Assembly (NCBI GenBank): GCA_016717265.1
Contig: JADKFX010000001.1
Span: 3,422,501 to 3,486,500 of the forward strand
DNA length: 64,000 nucleotides
Source: Saprospiraceae bacterium
Lineage (GTDB): Bacteria; Bacteroidota; Bacteroidia; Chitinophagales; Saprospiraceae
Direction: 5' to 3'
Shown here piece after piece: positions 1-8,661 of the stretch. Each line of letters starts with the position of its first letter. Within the stretch, counting starts at the first letter, position 1. Below the pieces are notes generated by a model that saw only the letters and a list, made by a program, of their open reading frames with translations, was not told the DNA's origin and made no database searches. Both the position numbers and the translations under genes were made by a program.

Positions 1-251
1 CCTAAATCAAATGCTTCTTGTTGAAACTGTTTAGCCGTTTCAATTCTGGAAGGACTTAAGTCGATTCCAAAACAAAACAAATGTTCCTCTACAAAAGCTT
101 TTAATACACCTGCTTCAGCACATCCTATCTCCAGTATACGGTCTTCTGATTTAAAGCTTCTAAGTTGCTTGATAAAAGGGATTATAAAATCTCTTGCAGT
201 AAGATACTGCATCTCAAAATACCGCTGCTTGTCTGCATGATAATCAAACAT
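1..251 (-). CDS. SAM-dependent class I methyltransferase, N-terminal part (runs off the window)
   Basis: The minus strand from an ATG at 251 stays open to the window edge and gives 83 residues. Residues about 39-50 contain a class I methyltransferase motif I of the form ILEIGCAEAG, the SAM-binding glycine loop. A following beta strand with an acidic residue (FGIDLS) matches motif II, where the ribose hydroxyls are bound. The start lies one base past the stop of the upstream enoyl-CoA hydratase, so the two genes are almost certainly co-transcribed. The substrate cannot be told from this fragment. Confidence 0.75.
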   Translation of the reverse strand, partial: MFDYHADKQRYFEMQYLTARDFIIPFIKQLRSFKSEDRILEIGCAEAGVLKAFVEEHLFCFGIDLSPSRIETAKQFQQEAFDL

Positions 252-252
252 T

Positions 253-1029
253 TTAGTGGCCTGTAAACTCTGGTTTACGTTTATTTAAAAAAGCATCGAC
301 ACCTTCTGTAGCATCCTTAGTAATCATTAAATGGCCAAAAGAATCCAATTCAGATTCATAGCCTGGCATTTCATAATCGAAATATGAATTTACAATTTTA
401 ATAACCTTTTGAATTGCGATTGGAGCTTTTGTAGCTATCTTATGAATAATTTCCAATGATTTTTCTACTTCATTTCCTGGTTCCACTACATGATTCACCA
501 AACCTAATCGGAGAGCTTCTTCTGCATTAATCATGTCTCCTGTCATCAGCATTTCAATTGCTTTGCCTTTTCCTATATAATGAATCAATCTTTGGGTCCC
601 TCCATAGCCAGGGATAAGGCCGAGATTCACTTCAGGTTGCCCAAATTTTGCATTTGCCCCAGCTACCCGAATATGACAGGCCATCGCAAGTTCACATCCA
701 CCACCTAAAGCAAATCCATTGACAGCTGCAATGACTGGTATGGCCAATTTTTCAATTTCCGAAAATAGCATTTGACCTTTTCTTCCAAGAGCAATTCCTT
801 CTTTTCTACTTAAGCCTACAAATTCAGAAATATCTGCCCCAGCTACAAATGATCGAGCTCCAGCCCCGGTAATAATTAATCCATGTAAGTCTCCAATCCG
901 CTCCTGCACTTCTTCAATGGCCTCATTTAATTCACTTATGACATCGTGATTCAAGGCATTCATTGCTTGTTCCCTATTGATCGTAAGAATACATACCTTG
1001 TTATCGTAGTGTTTAATTACTTCATTCAT
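253..1029 (-). CDS. enoyl-CoA hydratase/isomerase (crotonase family)
   Basis: This 258-residue protein has the full length of a soluble crotonase. The oxyanion-hole region FVAGADISEF lies at about 61-70. Both catalytic glutamates of true enoyl-CoA hydratases are present: Glu113 in GGGCELAMAC and Glu133 in QPEVNLGLIPG, with the 20-residue spacing of rat mitochondrial ECH. This supports syn-addition of water to 2-enoyl-CoA in fatty-acid or amino-acid breakdown. The exact substrate chain length is not readable, and no other beta-oxidation gene is adjacent. A TATCTTTG -7 element lies just upstream of the ATG, and a methyltransferase follows one base after the stop. Confidence 0.9.
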   Translation of the reverse strand: MNEVIKHYDNKVCILTINREQAMNALNHDVISELNEAIEEVQERIGDLHGLIITGAGARSFVAGADISEFVGLSRKEGIALGRKGQMLFSEIEKLAIPVIAAVNGFALGGGCELAMACHIRVAGANAKFGQPEVNLGLIPGYGGTQRLIHYIGKGKAIEMLMTGDMINAEEALRLGLVNHVVEPGNEVEKSLEIIHKIATKAPIAIQKVIKIVNSYFDYEMPGYESELDSFGHLMITKDATEGVDAFLNKRKPEFTGH

Positions 1030-1049
1030 TTTTTTTGATTTTAGGAATG

Positions 1050-1057
1050 CAAAGATA
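1050..1057 (-). promoter_or_regulatory. -7 promoter element for the enoyl-CoA hydratase gene
   Basis: Read on the minus strand this is TATCTTTG, a perfect match to the Bacteroidota TAnnTTTG element. It lies about 20 bases before the ATG at 1029. No good TTTG box is seen at the expected -33 distance. Confidence 0.5.
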
Positions 1058-1146
1058 TTCAGCGCAGGGATTTTCGGAATATTATTTAAAAAATCAGCTT
1101 CCAGAACATTTTTTTTGATTTACCTGTCTGAAAACGTTAATTTTTA

Positions 1147-1175
1147 ATTGATTGACCTAAGATGTTCTAATTTTG
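1147..1175 (+). promoter_or_regulatory. promoter of the choice-of-anchor-B gene
   Basis: TAATTTTG at 1168-1175 matches TAnnTTTG perfectly. ATTG at 1147-1150 lies 17 bases upstream as a -33 box. The ATG at 1197 follows about 20 bases after the -7 element. Confidence 0.55.
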
Positions 1176-1196
1176 TCCAAATTTTAAATAATCTTT

Positions 1197-3578
1197 ATGA
1201 AGAAATACCTTTTACTCCTGGTAATCAATATTTTATGTGTTGGTATGTATGCTCAAAGTGGGGACTTAAATATGAAAATAGTAGCCCACGTTCCAGCTGG
1301 TTCTGGTGCTGCCGGAAGTGGTATTTGGCATTTTGTCGACAGTTCTGGGCTTGAATATGCAGTCATTGGATTATCTACAGCGCTTGTTATTTATAGTTTG
1401 GAAGATCCATCAAAGCCAATAGAAAGAGCTCGCGTACCTGGGGTCCAGACTATTTGGAGAGAAGTTTATACTTATAAAAATCATATTTATGCAGTGACAG
1501 ACCAATCGTCAGATGGCGTTATTATTGTAAATATGCGCAATGCACCATTAGACATCACCCATAAATTTTGGACTAGCTCTGTGACCGCTAATAATCAAAC
1601 AAAAAATATTACCACATGCCATACAGTATTTGTTGATGAAAAAGGAATCTTATGTTTGAATGGCTGTTCACCCTGGCAAGGTGTTTTGTTTTTTGATGTA
1701 AATCAAGATCCAGATAATCCAAAATTTCTTGGTGCAGAAACAAAAAGATATTGTCATGATATGTATATGAGAAACGATACGATGTGGTCTTCTGACATAA
1801 ATAATGGTTTATTATCAATTTGGGATGTGAAAGACAAAGTCACACCCATTGAACTCGCTACGATAACAACTCCTTTTGCGTTTACGCATAATAGTTGGAT
1901 CTCAGATGATGCAAAATATGTTTTTACTACAGATGAACGTGCAAATGCATTTGTAGCAGCATATGATGTTTCTGATTTAAATAATATTCGGTTGGTAGAC
2001 CAATGGAGGCCAAAGGATACGGAAGGTCAAGGCGTCATTCCACACAATACCCGATTCCTGGATGGTTATTTAATTACAGCTTATTATACCGATGGAATAA
2101 AAATTATTGATGCCCACAGACCGGAGAATTTAATCGAAGTAGGCTCTGTTGATACCTATTTTGGAAACCAACAAGGTTTTCATGGATGTTGGGGTGTCAG
2201 TCCTTTCTTGCCTAGTAAAACGATCGTTGCTTCAGATATTGAGGGCGGATTATTTGTAATCAAACCTGATTATATCAGAGCCTGTTATTTGGAAGGAACG
2301 GTAAAAGATAGTTTGACCAATGGGAACATTTCACAAGCTTCCGTCGTGATTAAATCTTCCCGCATAAATGGTGAAGAAACAAATTTGAAAGGCGAATACA
2401 AAACAGGATATGCAAATGCCGGTACCTATGAAGTTGTTTTTTCTCATCCTGCATATTTTCCTGATACGATTCAAGTACAATTACAAAATGGAATCGTTGA
2501 AATCAGAAATATAAAATTACTTCCAAGACAATCGATAAGTCAGCGATTTATTATAAAAGAAAAAGGGAGTATGAAGTTAGTTGAAAACGCTCAAGTATTG
2601 GTTACGAATTTAAATAGATCGGTAGAAGGATTGACGGCTGCTGATGGTGCAACCACCTTGCGTGTATTTCAAGATCCTGAGGTATATGATGTAATTGTTG
2701 GCAAGTGGGGTTATTTGCACAAAGCAGAAAAATTTAATTCTGAAAATCCATCCGGTGATATTATTATACTTGTTGAAAAAGGATATCAAGATGATTTCAT
2801 TTTCAATCTTAATTGGACTGTAAAATCAACTGCAAGATCTGGAGCATGGGTTCGTGCTGAACCCACTGGAACCATTTATGAAAATAACCAATTTCAGACT
2901 GAATTTGACATACCATCAGATTTAGGTAACCAATGTTACGTAACTGGCAATTCTGGAATAGATCCTTCTGAAGATGATGTTGATAATGGAAATACTATTT
3001 TAACAAGTCCTTCAATGAATTTAAGTTCATTGAATGAACCCTTACTAAATTATGCATATTGGTTTTCAAATGCAGGTGGTAATGCCATGCCGAATGATAA
3101 AATGAAATTTAAATTAACTTCAGGAATAGACACCTTTTTAATTGAAACGATTAGTTTGAGTGATTCCAGTTGGCATTTAAAAGAAAATTATAAAATTAAA
3201 GATTTGATTTCAAATTTAAATGATGTGAAATTTATTGTTGAAATTGCAGATGAAGGCCAGGGCCATTTGGTAGAAGGCGCTTTGGATGCTTTTTTAGTTA
3301 TTGATGGCAATCCTGTATCAACAAATGATAAAACGAGTGAACTTGATGTTCATGTTTATCCTACCATCTTCAATCAACACACCACTTGTTATTTCAATGC
3401 ATTAAATGAAAATCAATATAAAATTGTGATCTACAATTCACAAGGAATTTTGGCAGAAGAAAAGGTATTAAACGCAACTGAAAACAATCTTGGTGGAACT
3501 TTAAAAGCTGGTTTTTATATTGCACAGGTAATCCATAAAAATCAAGTTTTAAAATCTTTTAGGATTCTAAAAATGTAA
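1197..3578 (+). CDS. choice-of-anchor B family secreted protein with T9SS type A sorting domain
   Basis: A 793-residue exported protein. Residues 1-19 form a signal peptide ending before QSGD. Residues about 25-360 carry repeated strands of the choice-of-anchor-B/LVIVD beta-propeller type, for example VIYSLEDPSKP and LSIWDVKDKVTP. Two carboxypeptidase-regulatory-like beta-sandwiches follow (about 365-450 and 455-530), then a jelly-roll-like segment. The C-terminus has the strand pattern of a T9SS type A domain (YPTIFNQ, then YKIVIYNSQG and AGFYIAQV, ending in LKSFRILKM). Secretion through T9SS and surface attachment or release are expected; the ligand is unknown. The start is fixed by the signal peptide and the promoter. 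An M23 peptidase, also T9SS-tagged, follows 52 bases downstream. Confidence 0.85.
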   Translation: MKKYLLLLVINILCVGMYAQSGDLNMKIVAHVPAGSGAAGSGIWHFVDSSGLEYAVIGLSTALVIYSLEDPSKPIERARVPGVQTIWREVYTYKNHIYAVTDQSSDGVIIVNMRNAPLDITHKFWTSSVTANNQTKNITTCHTVFVDEKGILCLNGCSPWQGVLFFDVNQDPDNPKFLGAETKRYCHDMYMRNDTMWSSDINNGLLSIWDVKDKVTPIELATITTPFAFTHNSWISDDAKYVFTTDERANAFVAAYDVSDLNNIRLVDQWRPKDTEGQGVIPHNTRFLDGYLITAYYTDGIKIIDAHRPENLIEVGSVDTYFGNQQGFHGCWGVSPFLPSKTIVASDIEGGLFVIKPDYIRACYLEGTVKDSLTNGNISQASVVIKSSRINGEETNLKGEYKTGYANAGTYEVVFSHPAYFPDTIQVQLQNGIVEIRNIKLLPRQSISQRFIIKEKGSMKLVENAQVLVTNLNRSVEGLTAADGATTLRVFQDPEVYDVIVGKWGYLHKAEKFNSENPSGDIIILVEKGYQDDFIFNLNWTVKSTARSGAWVRAEPTGTIYENNQFQTEFDIPSDLGNQCYVTGNSGIDPSEDDVDNGNTILTSPSMNLSSLNEPLLNYAYWFSNAGGNAMPNDKMKFKLTSGIDTFLIETISLSDSSWHLKENYKIKDLISNLNDVKFIVEIADEGQGHLVEGALDAFLVIDGNPVSTNDKTSELDVHVYPTIFNQHTTCYFNALNENQYKIVIYNSQGILAEEKVLNATENNLGGTLKAGFYIAQVIHKNQVLKSFRILKM

Positions 3579-3630
3579 TCTTCTATAAATGAACCAGGTT
3601 GATGGAGTTTCTAATTAAATTCAAGAACTC

Positions 3631-4818
3631 ATGAAACTATATCTGTATTTTATTTTAATTATTTTTTACCTACAAGCTTGTCATACTTTATTTTCGCAAC
3701 AAGCATTTTTAAATAGTCCAATTAAAGGTCAGTATTTAAATGATTATTTTATTGTCAATTATGTTGACTGGTCTGTTGATAGCATTCACGACCACCATTG
3801 CGGATCAAAAACTTATGATGGCCATGCTGGTACTGATTTTGCAATAAAGAATTTCAGTCAAATGGACAAAGGGATTGAAGTATTGGCAGCCGCCGATGGT
3901 ATTGTTACGGCTGTTGTTGATAGCCTATTCGATAGAAACAAAACCGCCATAACAGGAAATTTTGGCAATTATATTGCTATACGCCATTCAAATAAATATT
4001 ATAGTTATTACGCCCATCTTAAAAAGAACTCAGCTCTTGTAAAACCAGGAGATGCTGTTACTTCAGGACAAACACTTGCATTTATAGGTAGCTCTGGTTA
4101 TTCCAGTGATCCTCATTTGCATTTTGAATTGTGGTATGATTCATTATATGTTGTAGATCCATTTAAAGGATCTTGTGGCAATCCTGGCTCTTTATGGAAT
4201 TCTGAACTTCCTTATGTTGACTCTTTTGGAATCATAGATCATGACTTTTGTAATTTTGCTCCTAGCCTGAATGAATTAAAGGAACGAATTCCTTCTCAAA
4301 AAAAATACACTGAAAAAGATGATACCATCAGTTTTTGGATCCAATCCTATGGAATTCGAAAAGATGATATAAGTACTATAAATTGGTACACCCCTTCAGA
4401 TGAACTTTGGTTTACGTTTAGTTATACACATACTTCGGATTTATGGTATTCTTATTTTTATACTTATATATTCAGACCAACGCTTGCAATACCAGGAATT
4501 TGGAAAGCAGAATATTTAATCAATAATCAACAAAAATTAACGGATTATTTTGAATTGTCGCAAAGCACATCTTCAAATAATATAAATTATGAAGCAGCTT
4601 TCTGGATTGAAAATGGGCACTTGCATTTTTTAAAACCAATGCAACAAGACGGATATATACGGATCTTTAATACACTTGGACAATGTATTTATTCTGCAAA
4701 GCTTACATCGCATATAAAGGATGTTCAATTACCGCTCATAGATTTGAATAATACAATGTACATTCTTAATGTATCAAATCCGGGATATTCAAAATCTTTA
4801 AAATTTTATAAATTTTAA
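3631..4818 (+). CDS. M23 family metallopeptidase with T9SS sorting domain
   Basis: A 395-residue exported protein with a signal peptide (1-22). Residues about 55-175 form a LytM/M23 zinc endopeptidase domain with all ligands: His65 and Asp69 in GHAGTD, His129 in YYAHL, and His162/His164 in PHLHFE. The family cleaves peptidoglycan cross-bridges or other glycine-containing peptides. After a beta-rich middle region, the last 75 residues look like a T9SS type A domain (GYIRIFNTLGQ, MYILNVSN). It follows the choice-of-anchor-B gene by 52 bases on the same strand. T9SS export suggests action on outside targets such as other bacteria or extracellular polymer rather than on its own wall; this is inference. 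Confidence 0.88.
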   Translation: MKLYLYFILIIFYLQACHTLFSQQAFLNSPIKGQYLNDYFIVNYVDWSVDSIHDHHCGSKTYDGHAGTDFAIKNFSQMDKGIEVLAAADGIVTAVVDSLFDRNKTAITGNFGNYIAIRHSNKYYSYYAHLKKNSALVKPGDAVTSGQTLAFIGSSGYSSDPHLHFELWYDSLYVVDPFKGSCGNPGSLWNSELPYVDSFGIIDHDFCNFAPSLNELKERIPSQKKYTEKDDTISFWIQSYGIRKDDISTINWYTPSDELWFTFSYTHTSDLWYSYFYTYIFRPTLAIPGIWKAEYLINNQQKLTDYFELSQSTSSNNINYEAAFWIENGHLHFLKPMQQDGYIRIFNTLGQCIYSAKLTSHIKDVQLPLIDLNNTMYILNVSNPGYSKSLKFYKF

Positions 4819-5002
4819 GGAGCAAATACTTTTAAAAAGGCCTAAACAAAAGAGAGTTTTTTTTAATCTAAGTGAATCCCATCAGTAGCAGGCATCCTTG
4901 CTTCAAGTATGATTAGCATTTATTTATTGGAATTATTCTATTCTTACAAAATATTTTCCGGCCATTTTTTTGGCAAACATATGGATTTCCTTATCAAACC
5001 AG

Positions 5003-5734
5003 CTATTGTGTATTTATTTTCACCCTACCCTGCCACCACCATATTGGCAAATACAACAGTAAAAAAAGCGCGGTCATAACAATTTGTCCAGTAAATAAAT
5101 ACCATGGCCAGGGTCCTAAATGATCCAATAAGGAGGCAGATTCGGGTTTCCGCATACTGAAAAAATAGTTACCTCCGGTTAATAAATTAACCAAAATAGA
5201 AAAAACTAAATATACATTGGCTCCAACAATTGCATTTTTTATATCGATCCAATAAATTTTCCATTTAAATACAAACAACCCGTAAAAAATTAAACTAATC
5301 ATACCGCAATGTATCCACCAATATCGAAAATAAATATAATGCGGAAATTGCTCTTTAAGATCTGGGGTAATTACAGCTTGTAAGGTTCCTGCCAGTATCC
5401 AAAAATATAATATTCCAAAAAACCAACGAGCCCGAAAATACAAAGCAAACGGAAATATTAAAGCTAAGATATTACAAAGATGAAATGGCAAATCCTCTGT
5501 TTCATCAAATTGATTATTCCAAAGTCTAAATACCATCCACCATAATACAGCAAATGCAAGTGAAAGAGAAAATAGAAATGCAGATCGATATTGCTTTGGG
5601 TGATTCCAGTTCTTAGCAATTAAGATCCAAAGAATAGTACAAACTAAAAATACTAAAACGGGGATACCATGCTGAAAAGTAAAAGCTTTAAAACCAATAT
5701 TATTTCCGAATACTTGATCTTGCCAGGTTTCCAT
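5003..5734 (-). CDS. TIGR02206/YwaF-like integral membrane protein
   Basis: A 243-residue protein with about seven hydrophobic segments. Family signatures seen are LPFHLCNI near residue 85 and a late motif NYFFSMRKPESASLLDHLG near 190-208 followed by PWPWYLF. These match the TIGR02206 family (YwaF in Bacillus, related to eukaryotic TMEM164). The bacterial function is not established. It stands alone, with a 91-base gap to trmD upstream on the same strand. Confidence 0.82.
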   Translation of the reverse strand: METWQDQVFGNNIGFKAFTFQHGIPVLVFLVCTILWILIAKNWNHPKQYRSAFLFSLSLAFAVLWWMVFRLWNNQFDETEDLPFHLCNILALIFPFALYFRARWFFGILYFWILAGTLQAVITPDLKEQFPHYIYFRYWWIHCGMISLIFYGLFVFKWKIYWIDIKNAIVGANVYLVFSILVNLLTGGNYFFSMRKPESASLLDHLGPWPWYLFTGQIVMTALFLLLYLPIWWWQGRVKINTQ

Positions 5735-5825
5735 TTCATGACAAGATACTCACTCCAAAGAAATTCTCGAAAAAAAATACTACCAGTTAAATAAATCCAA
5801 ATTTATAAAAACGAACTTGTTGGTT

Positions 5826-6512
5826 TTAGATATTTTCATCAGAAAGTAAATCGGGTCTTCGGGCTTTTGTTCTTAATACGGATTGTTCAAATCTCCAATC
5901 ATCAATTTTAGCTTGATGCCCACTCAATAAAATATCTGGCACTTTCAAATCCCGAAATTGAGCTGGTCTGGAATAAACCGGAGGCGACAACAAATGATCT
6001 TGGAATGAATCAGTTAATGCGGAAGTTTCATCATTTAATACCCCTGGCAATAATCTTCCAATAGCATCCACCAAAACACAAGCTGCTAATTCACCTCCTG
6101 ACAAAACATAGTCTCCAATTGAAATTTCACGAGTTATCCAACGATCCCGAATCCGCTCATCAATTCCCTTATAATGACCACAAATAATTAACAAATTACT
6201 TTTCAAACTGAGTTGATTCGCTACTGATTGTTTTAATAATTCACCATCCGGAGTGAGGTATATAATTTCATCAAACGATTGAACCTTAGTTAGTGACTCA
6301 ATACAATTCACAAGAGGTTCAATCATTAATACCATACCGGCACCACCACCAAATTGATAATCATCAACTTGCCGATAAGCTCCAATGCCAAATTGCCTTA
6401 AATCAATAATTTCAATATGAAAAAGATCCTTTTCCTTTGCTCTTTTAATAATTGAATGATCCAGAGGACTTTGAAGTAGCTCTGGAACAATACTAATTAT
6501 GGAAATTTTCAT
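5826..6512 (-). CDS. trmD: tRNA (guanine37-N1)-methyltransferase TrmD
   Basis: At 228 residues this is standard TrmD length. The SPOUT trefoil-knot signatures are present: the GGGAGMVL loop at about 56-63, LLIICGHYKGIDER at about 107-120, and ISIGDYVLSGGE at about 131-142. The enzyme transfers a methyl group from SAM to N1 of G37 in tRNAs that read CNN codons, preventing +1 frameshifts. The usual partners rpsP, rimM and rplS are not in this window, so trmD is detached from the ribosomal operon here. An FKBP isomerase gene lies 45 bases upstream on the same strand. Confidence 0.97.
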   Translation of the reverse strand: MKISIISIVPELLQSPLDHSIIKRAKEKDLFHIEIIDLRQFGIGAYRQVDDYQFGGGAGMVLMIEPLVNCIESLTKVQSFDEIIYLTPDGELLKQSVANQLSLKSNLLIICGHYKGIDERIRDRWITREISIGDYVLSGGELAACVLVDAIGRLLPGVLNDETSALTDSFQDHLLSPPVYSRPAQFRDLKVPDILLSGHQAKIDDWRFEQSVLRTKARRPDLLSDENI

Positions 6513-6557
6513 TTTACAATATTTAGATCCTCAACCATTGGATCCAAATAAAATGGA

Positions 6558-7220
6558 CTATTCAATACCAAGCAACTCAACTTCAAAGATCAATGCAGAA
6601 AATGGTTTAATATCTGCACCGGCACCACGTTCACCATATGCTAAATTATAAGGCACAAATAATTTCCATTTTGAACCTACAGGCATCAATTGCAAAGCCT
6701 CTTGCCATCCCTGGATGACACCATTTACTGGAAATGAAATGGGTTCACCGCGATCTACGCTACTGTCAAAAACACTTCCATTAATTAAAGTGCCATGATA
6801 ATGTGTTTTTACTTTTGCAGTAGCTGCTGGTTTTGCACCGTCTCCCATTTTTATAACTTCATATTGCAATCCACTGGCAGTTGTTGTAACACCAGGTCTT
6901 TTTTTATTTTCTGCTAAAAAGTGTTCCCCTTCTTCTTTTGCCCCAGCATTTGCTTTTGCAGAAAGTGAAGACATCGTTTGAGAATAAATTTGAGTAGCTT
7001 GTTCTTTGGTGATTTTAGTTTCCTTATTATTCATAACAGCTTCCATTGCTTCTGCAAGATCAGCCGCATTCAATTTATCCAAACCCTGTTGTTTTAAACT
7101 ATTTCCAAATAACACCCCGATACTATAACTTAGTGAATCCATTTTCATTTGATTTTTTTGTGCGAACAGGAAAGAAATACTCACTACCCACACGTTGATT
7201 AATAATACAATTCTTTTCAT
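6558..7220 (-). CDS. FKBP-type peptidyl-prolyl cis-trans isomerase (Mip-like)
   Basis: A 220-residue exported protein with a signal peptide (1-20, ending at FAQ). Residues about 25-100 form the helical FKBP_N dimerisation domain (YSIGVLFGNSLKQQG). Residues about 110-220 form the FKBP domain, with GLQYEVI, GTLINGSVFDSS, GVIQGWQEAL and PYNLAYGERG. It would catalyse proline isomerisation during folding of envelope proteins in the periplasm. It lies 15 bases after the M20 dipeptidase gene and upstream of trmD, in a minus-strand series. Confidence 0.92.
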   Translation of the reverse strand: MKRIVLLINVWVVSISFLFAQKNQMKMDSLSYSIGVLFGNSLKQQGLDKLNAADLAEAMEAVMNNKETKITKEQATQIYSQTMSSLSAKANAGAKEEGEHFLAENKKRPGVTTTASGLQYEVIKMGDGAKPAATAKVKTHYHGTLINGSVFDSSVDRGEPISFPVNGVIQGWQEALQLMPVGSKWKLFVPYNLAYGERGAGADIKPFSALIFEVELLGIE

Positions 7221-7235
7221 TTGACTTGATTTAAT

Positions 7236-8612
7236 TTATTTTGATTGTTTTTTCAGTTCTGTATAATATTTATGAAAATACGGAATTGTTTCAATGCCTT
7301 TGTAAAAATTAAATAATCCAAAATGTTCATTCGGTGAATGAATATTATCAGAATCTAATCCAAATCCCATTAAAACAGTTTTTAGTCCTAAAGTCTTTTC
7401 AAATAAAGCAATGATTGGAATACTGCCGCCACCTCTTGTCGGTATTGGTTTTTTTCCGAAGGTAGTTTCAATTGCTTTTTCAGCGGCAAGGTATGCATCA
7501 CTATTTGTAGGTGTGACTGCAGCTTCCCCTCCGTGAAGTTCAGTTACTTTCACATGAACATAAGGAGGTGCAATTTTCAAAAAATGTTTTTCAAATAACT
7601 TTGCTATTTTCTTAGATTTTTGATTTGGAACTAATCGCATAGAAATTTTTGCATACGCTTTTGAAGGCAAGACAGTTTTTGCACCTTCTCCAGTATATCC
7701 GCCCCAAATTCCGTTTAATTCAAGGGTAGGTCTTACACCGGTGCGTTCCAGGGTGGTATAACCTTCCTCACCCCATACATCTACAACTTCAAGATCTTTT
7801 TTATAATTTTCTAAACTAAATGGAGCTTTATTTAATGCTGTTCTTTCCTCTGGAGTTAAATCAACTACATCTCTATAAAATCCACGGACTTTGATTTTAT
7901 TATTTTTATCGTGAAGGGAAGCAATCATTTTTGCAAGAATCGTGATTGGGTTTGCCACTGCCCCGCCGTATACGCCTGAATGCAAATCTCTATTGGGACC
8001 TGTAACTTCTACCTCTACATATGTTAAACCTCTTAGTCCGGATTCAATGGAAGGACTTTCCATACTAATCATTGAAGTATCACTAACTAATACGATATCT
8101 GCTTTTAGCTTTTCTTTATTTGCCTTAAGAAAATTTCCTAAATTAACAGATCCTACTTCTTCTTCTCCTTCAATTATATACTTAATATTACATGGTAACG
8201 AATTGGTCTTAACCATAGATTCCAACGCTTTAATATGCATAAAAACCTGCCCTTTATCATCGCAGGACCCTCTTGCATAGATTTTGCCATCTTTTACAAC
8301 GGGCTCAAATGGACCACTGGTCCATAAATTTAAAGGATCTGGTGGTTGCACATCATAATGACCATAGGTCAAGACCGTTGGCAAATTTGGATCTATTATT
8401 TTCTGTGCATAAACTACTGGATGACCTTTTGTTTTACAAATTTCTGCAGTGTCGCATCCAGCATCTAAAAGGGCTTGTTTAACTGCCTCTGCACATCGTT
8501 TTGTATCTTCATTGTGCTTGGAATCTGCACTTACAGAAGGAATTTTCAAGAGTTCGATTAATTCATCAAGAAAACGCTGTTTGTTTGATTCCAGATATTG
8601 ATTTGTATTCAT
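7236..8612 (-). CDS. M20 family dipeptidase (zinc peptidase)
   Basis: A 458-residue cytoplasmic enzyme without a signal peptide. The two-zinc site motifs of the M20 family are visible: GHYDVQPPDP (zinc His and catalytic Asp), ARGSCDDKGQ (bridging Asp) and EGEEEVGS (general base Glu and zinc Glu). The central lid/dimerisation domain follows (DLHSGVYGG), then a late zinc His in DNIHSPNEHF. This pattern fits the dipeptidase subgroup (CNDP/PepV-like) rather than amidohydrolases. It likely finishes breakdown of imported peptides, together with the prolyl oligopeptidase encoded 49 bases upstream on the same strand. Confidence 0.93.
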   Translation of the reverse strand: MNTNQYLESNKQRFLDELIELLKIPSVSADSKHNEDTKRCAEAVKQALLDAGCDTAEICKTKGHPVVYAQKIIDPNLPTVLTYGHYDVQPPDPLNLWTSGPFEPVVKDGKIYARGSCDDKGQVFMHIKALESMVKTNSLPCNIKYIIEGEEEVGSVNLGNFLKANKEKLKADIVLVSDTSMISMESPSIESGLRGLTYVEVEVTGPNRDLHSGVYGGAVANPITILAKMIASLHDKNNKIKVRGFYRDVVDLTPEERTALNKAPFSLENYKKDLEVVDVWGEEGYTTLERTGVRPTLELNGIWGGYTGEGAKTVLPSKAYAKISMRLVPNQKSKKIAKLFEKHFLKIAPPYVHVKVTELHGGEAAVTPTNSDAYLAAEKAIETTFGKKPIPTRGGGSIPIIALFEKTLGLKTVLMGFGLDSDNIHSPNEHFGLFNFYKGIETIPYFHKYYTELKKQSK

Positions 8613-8661
8613 AGTTTCAATTTTTTTGAATAAATCACATTTAACGTATCAATTGCTAAAA

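Noticed and set aside
5798..5805. TAAATTTG on the minus strand as promoter of the TIGR02206-type gene
   Set aside because: It lies 64 bases from the ATG without a -33 box, in AT-rich sequence, so chance cannot be excluded.
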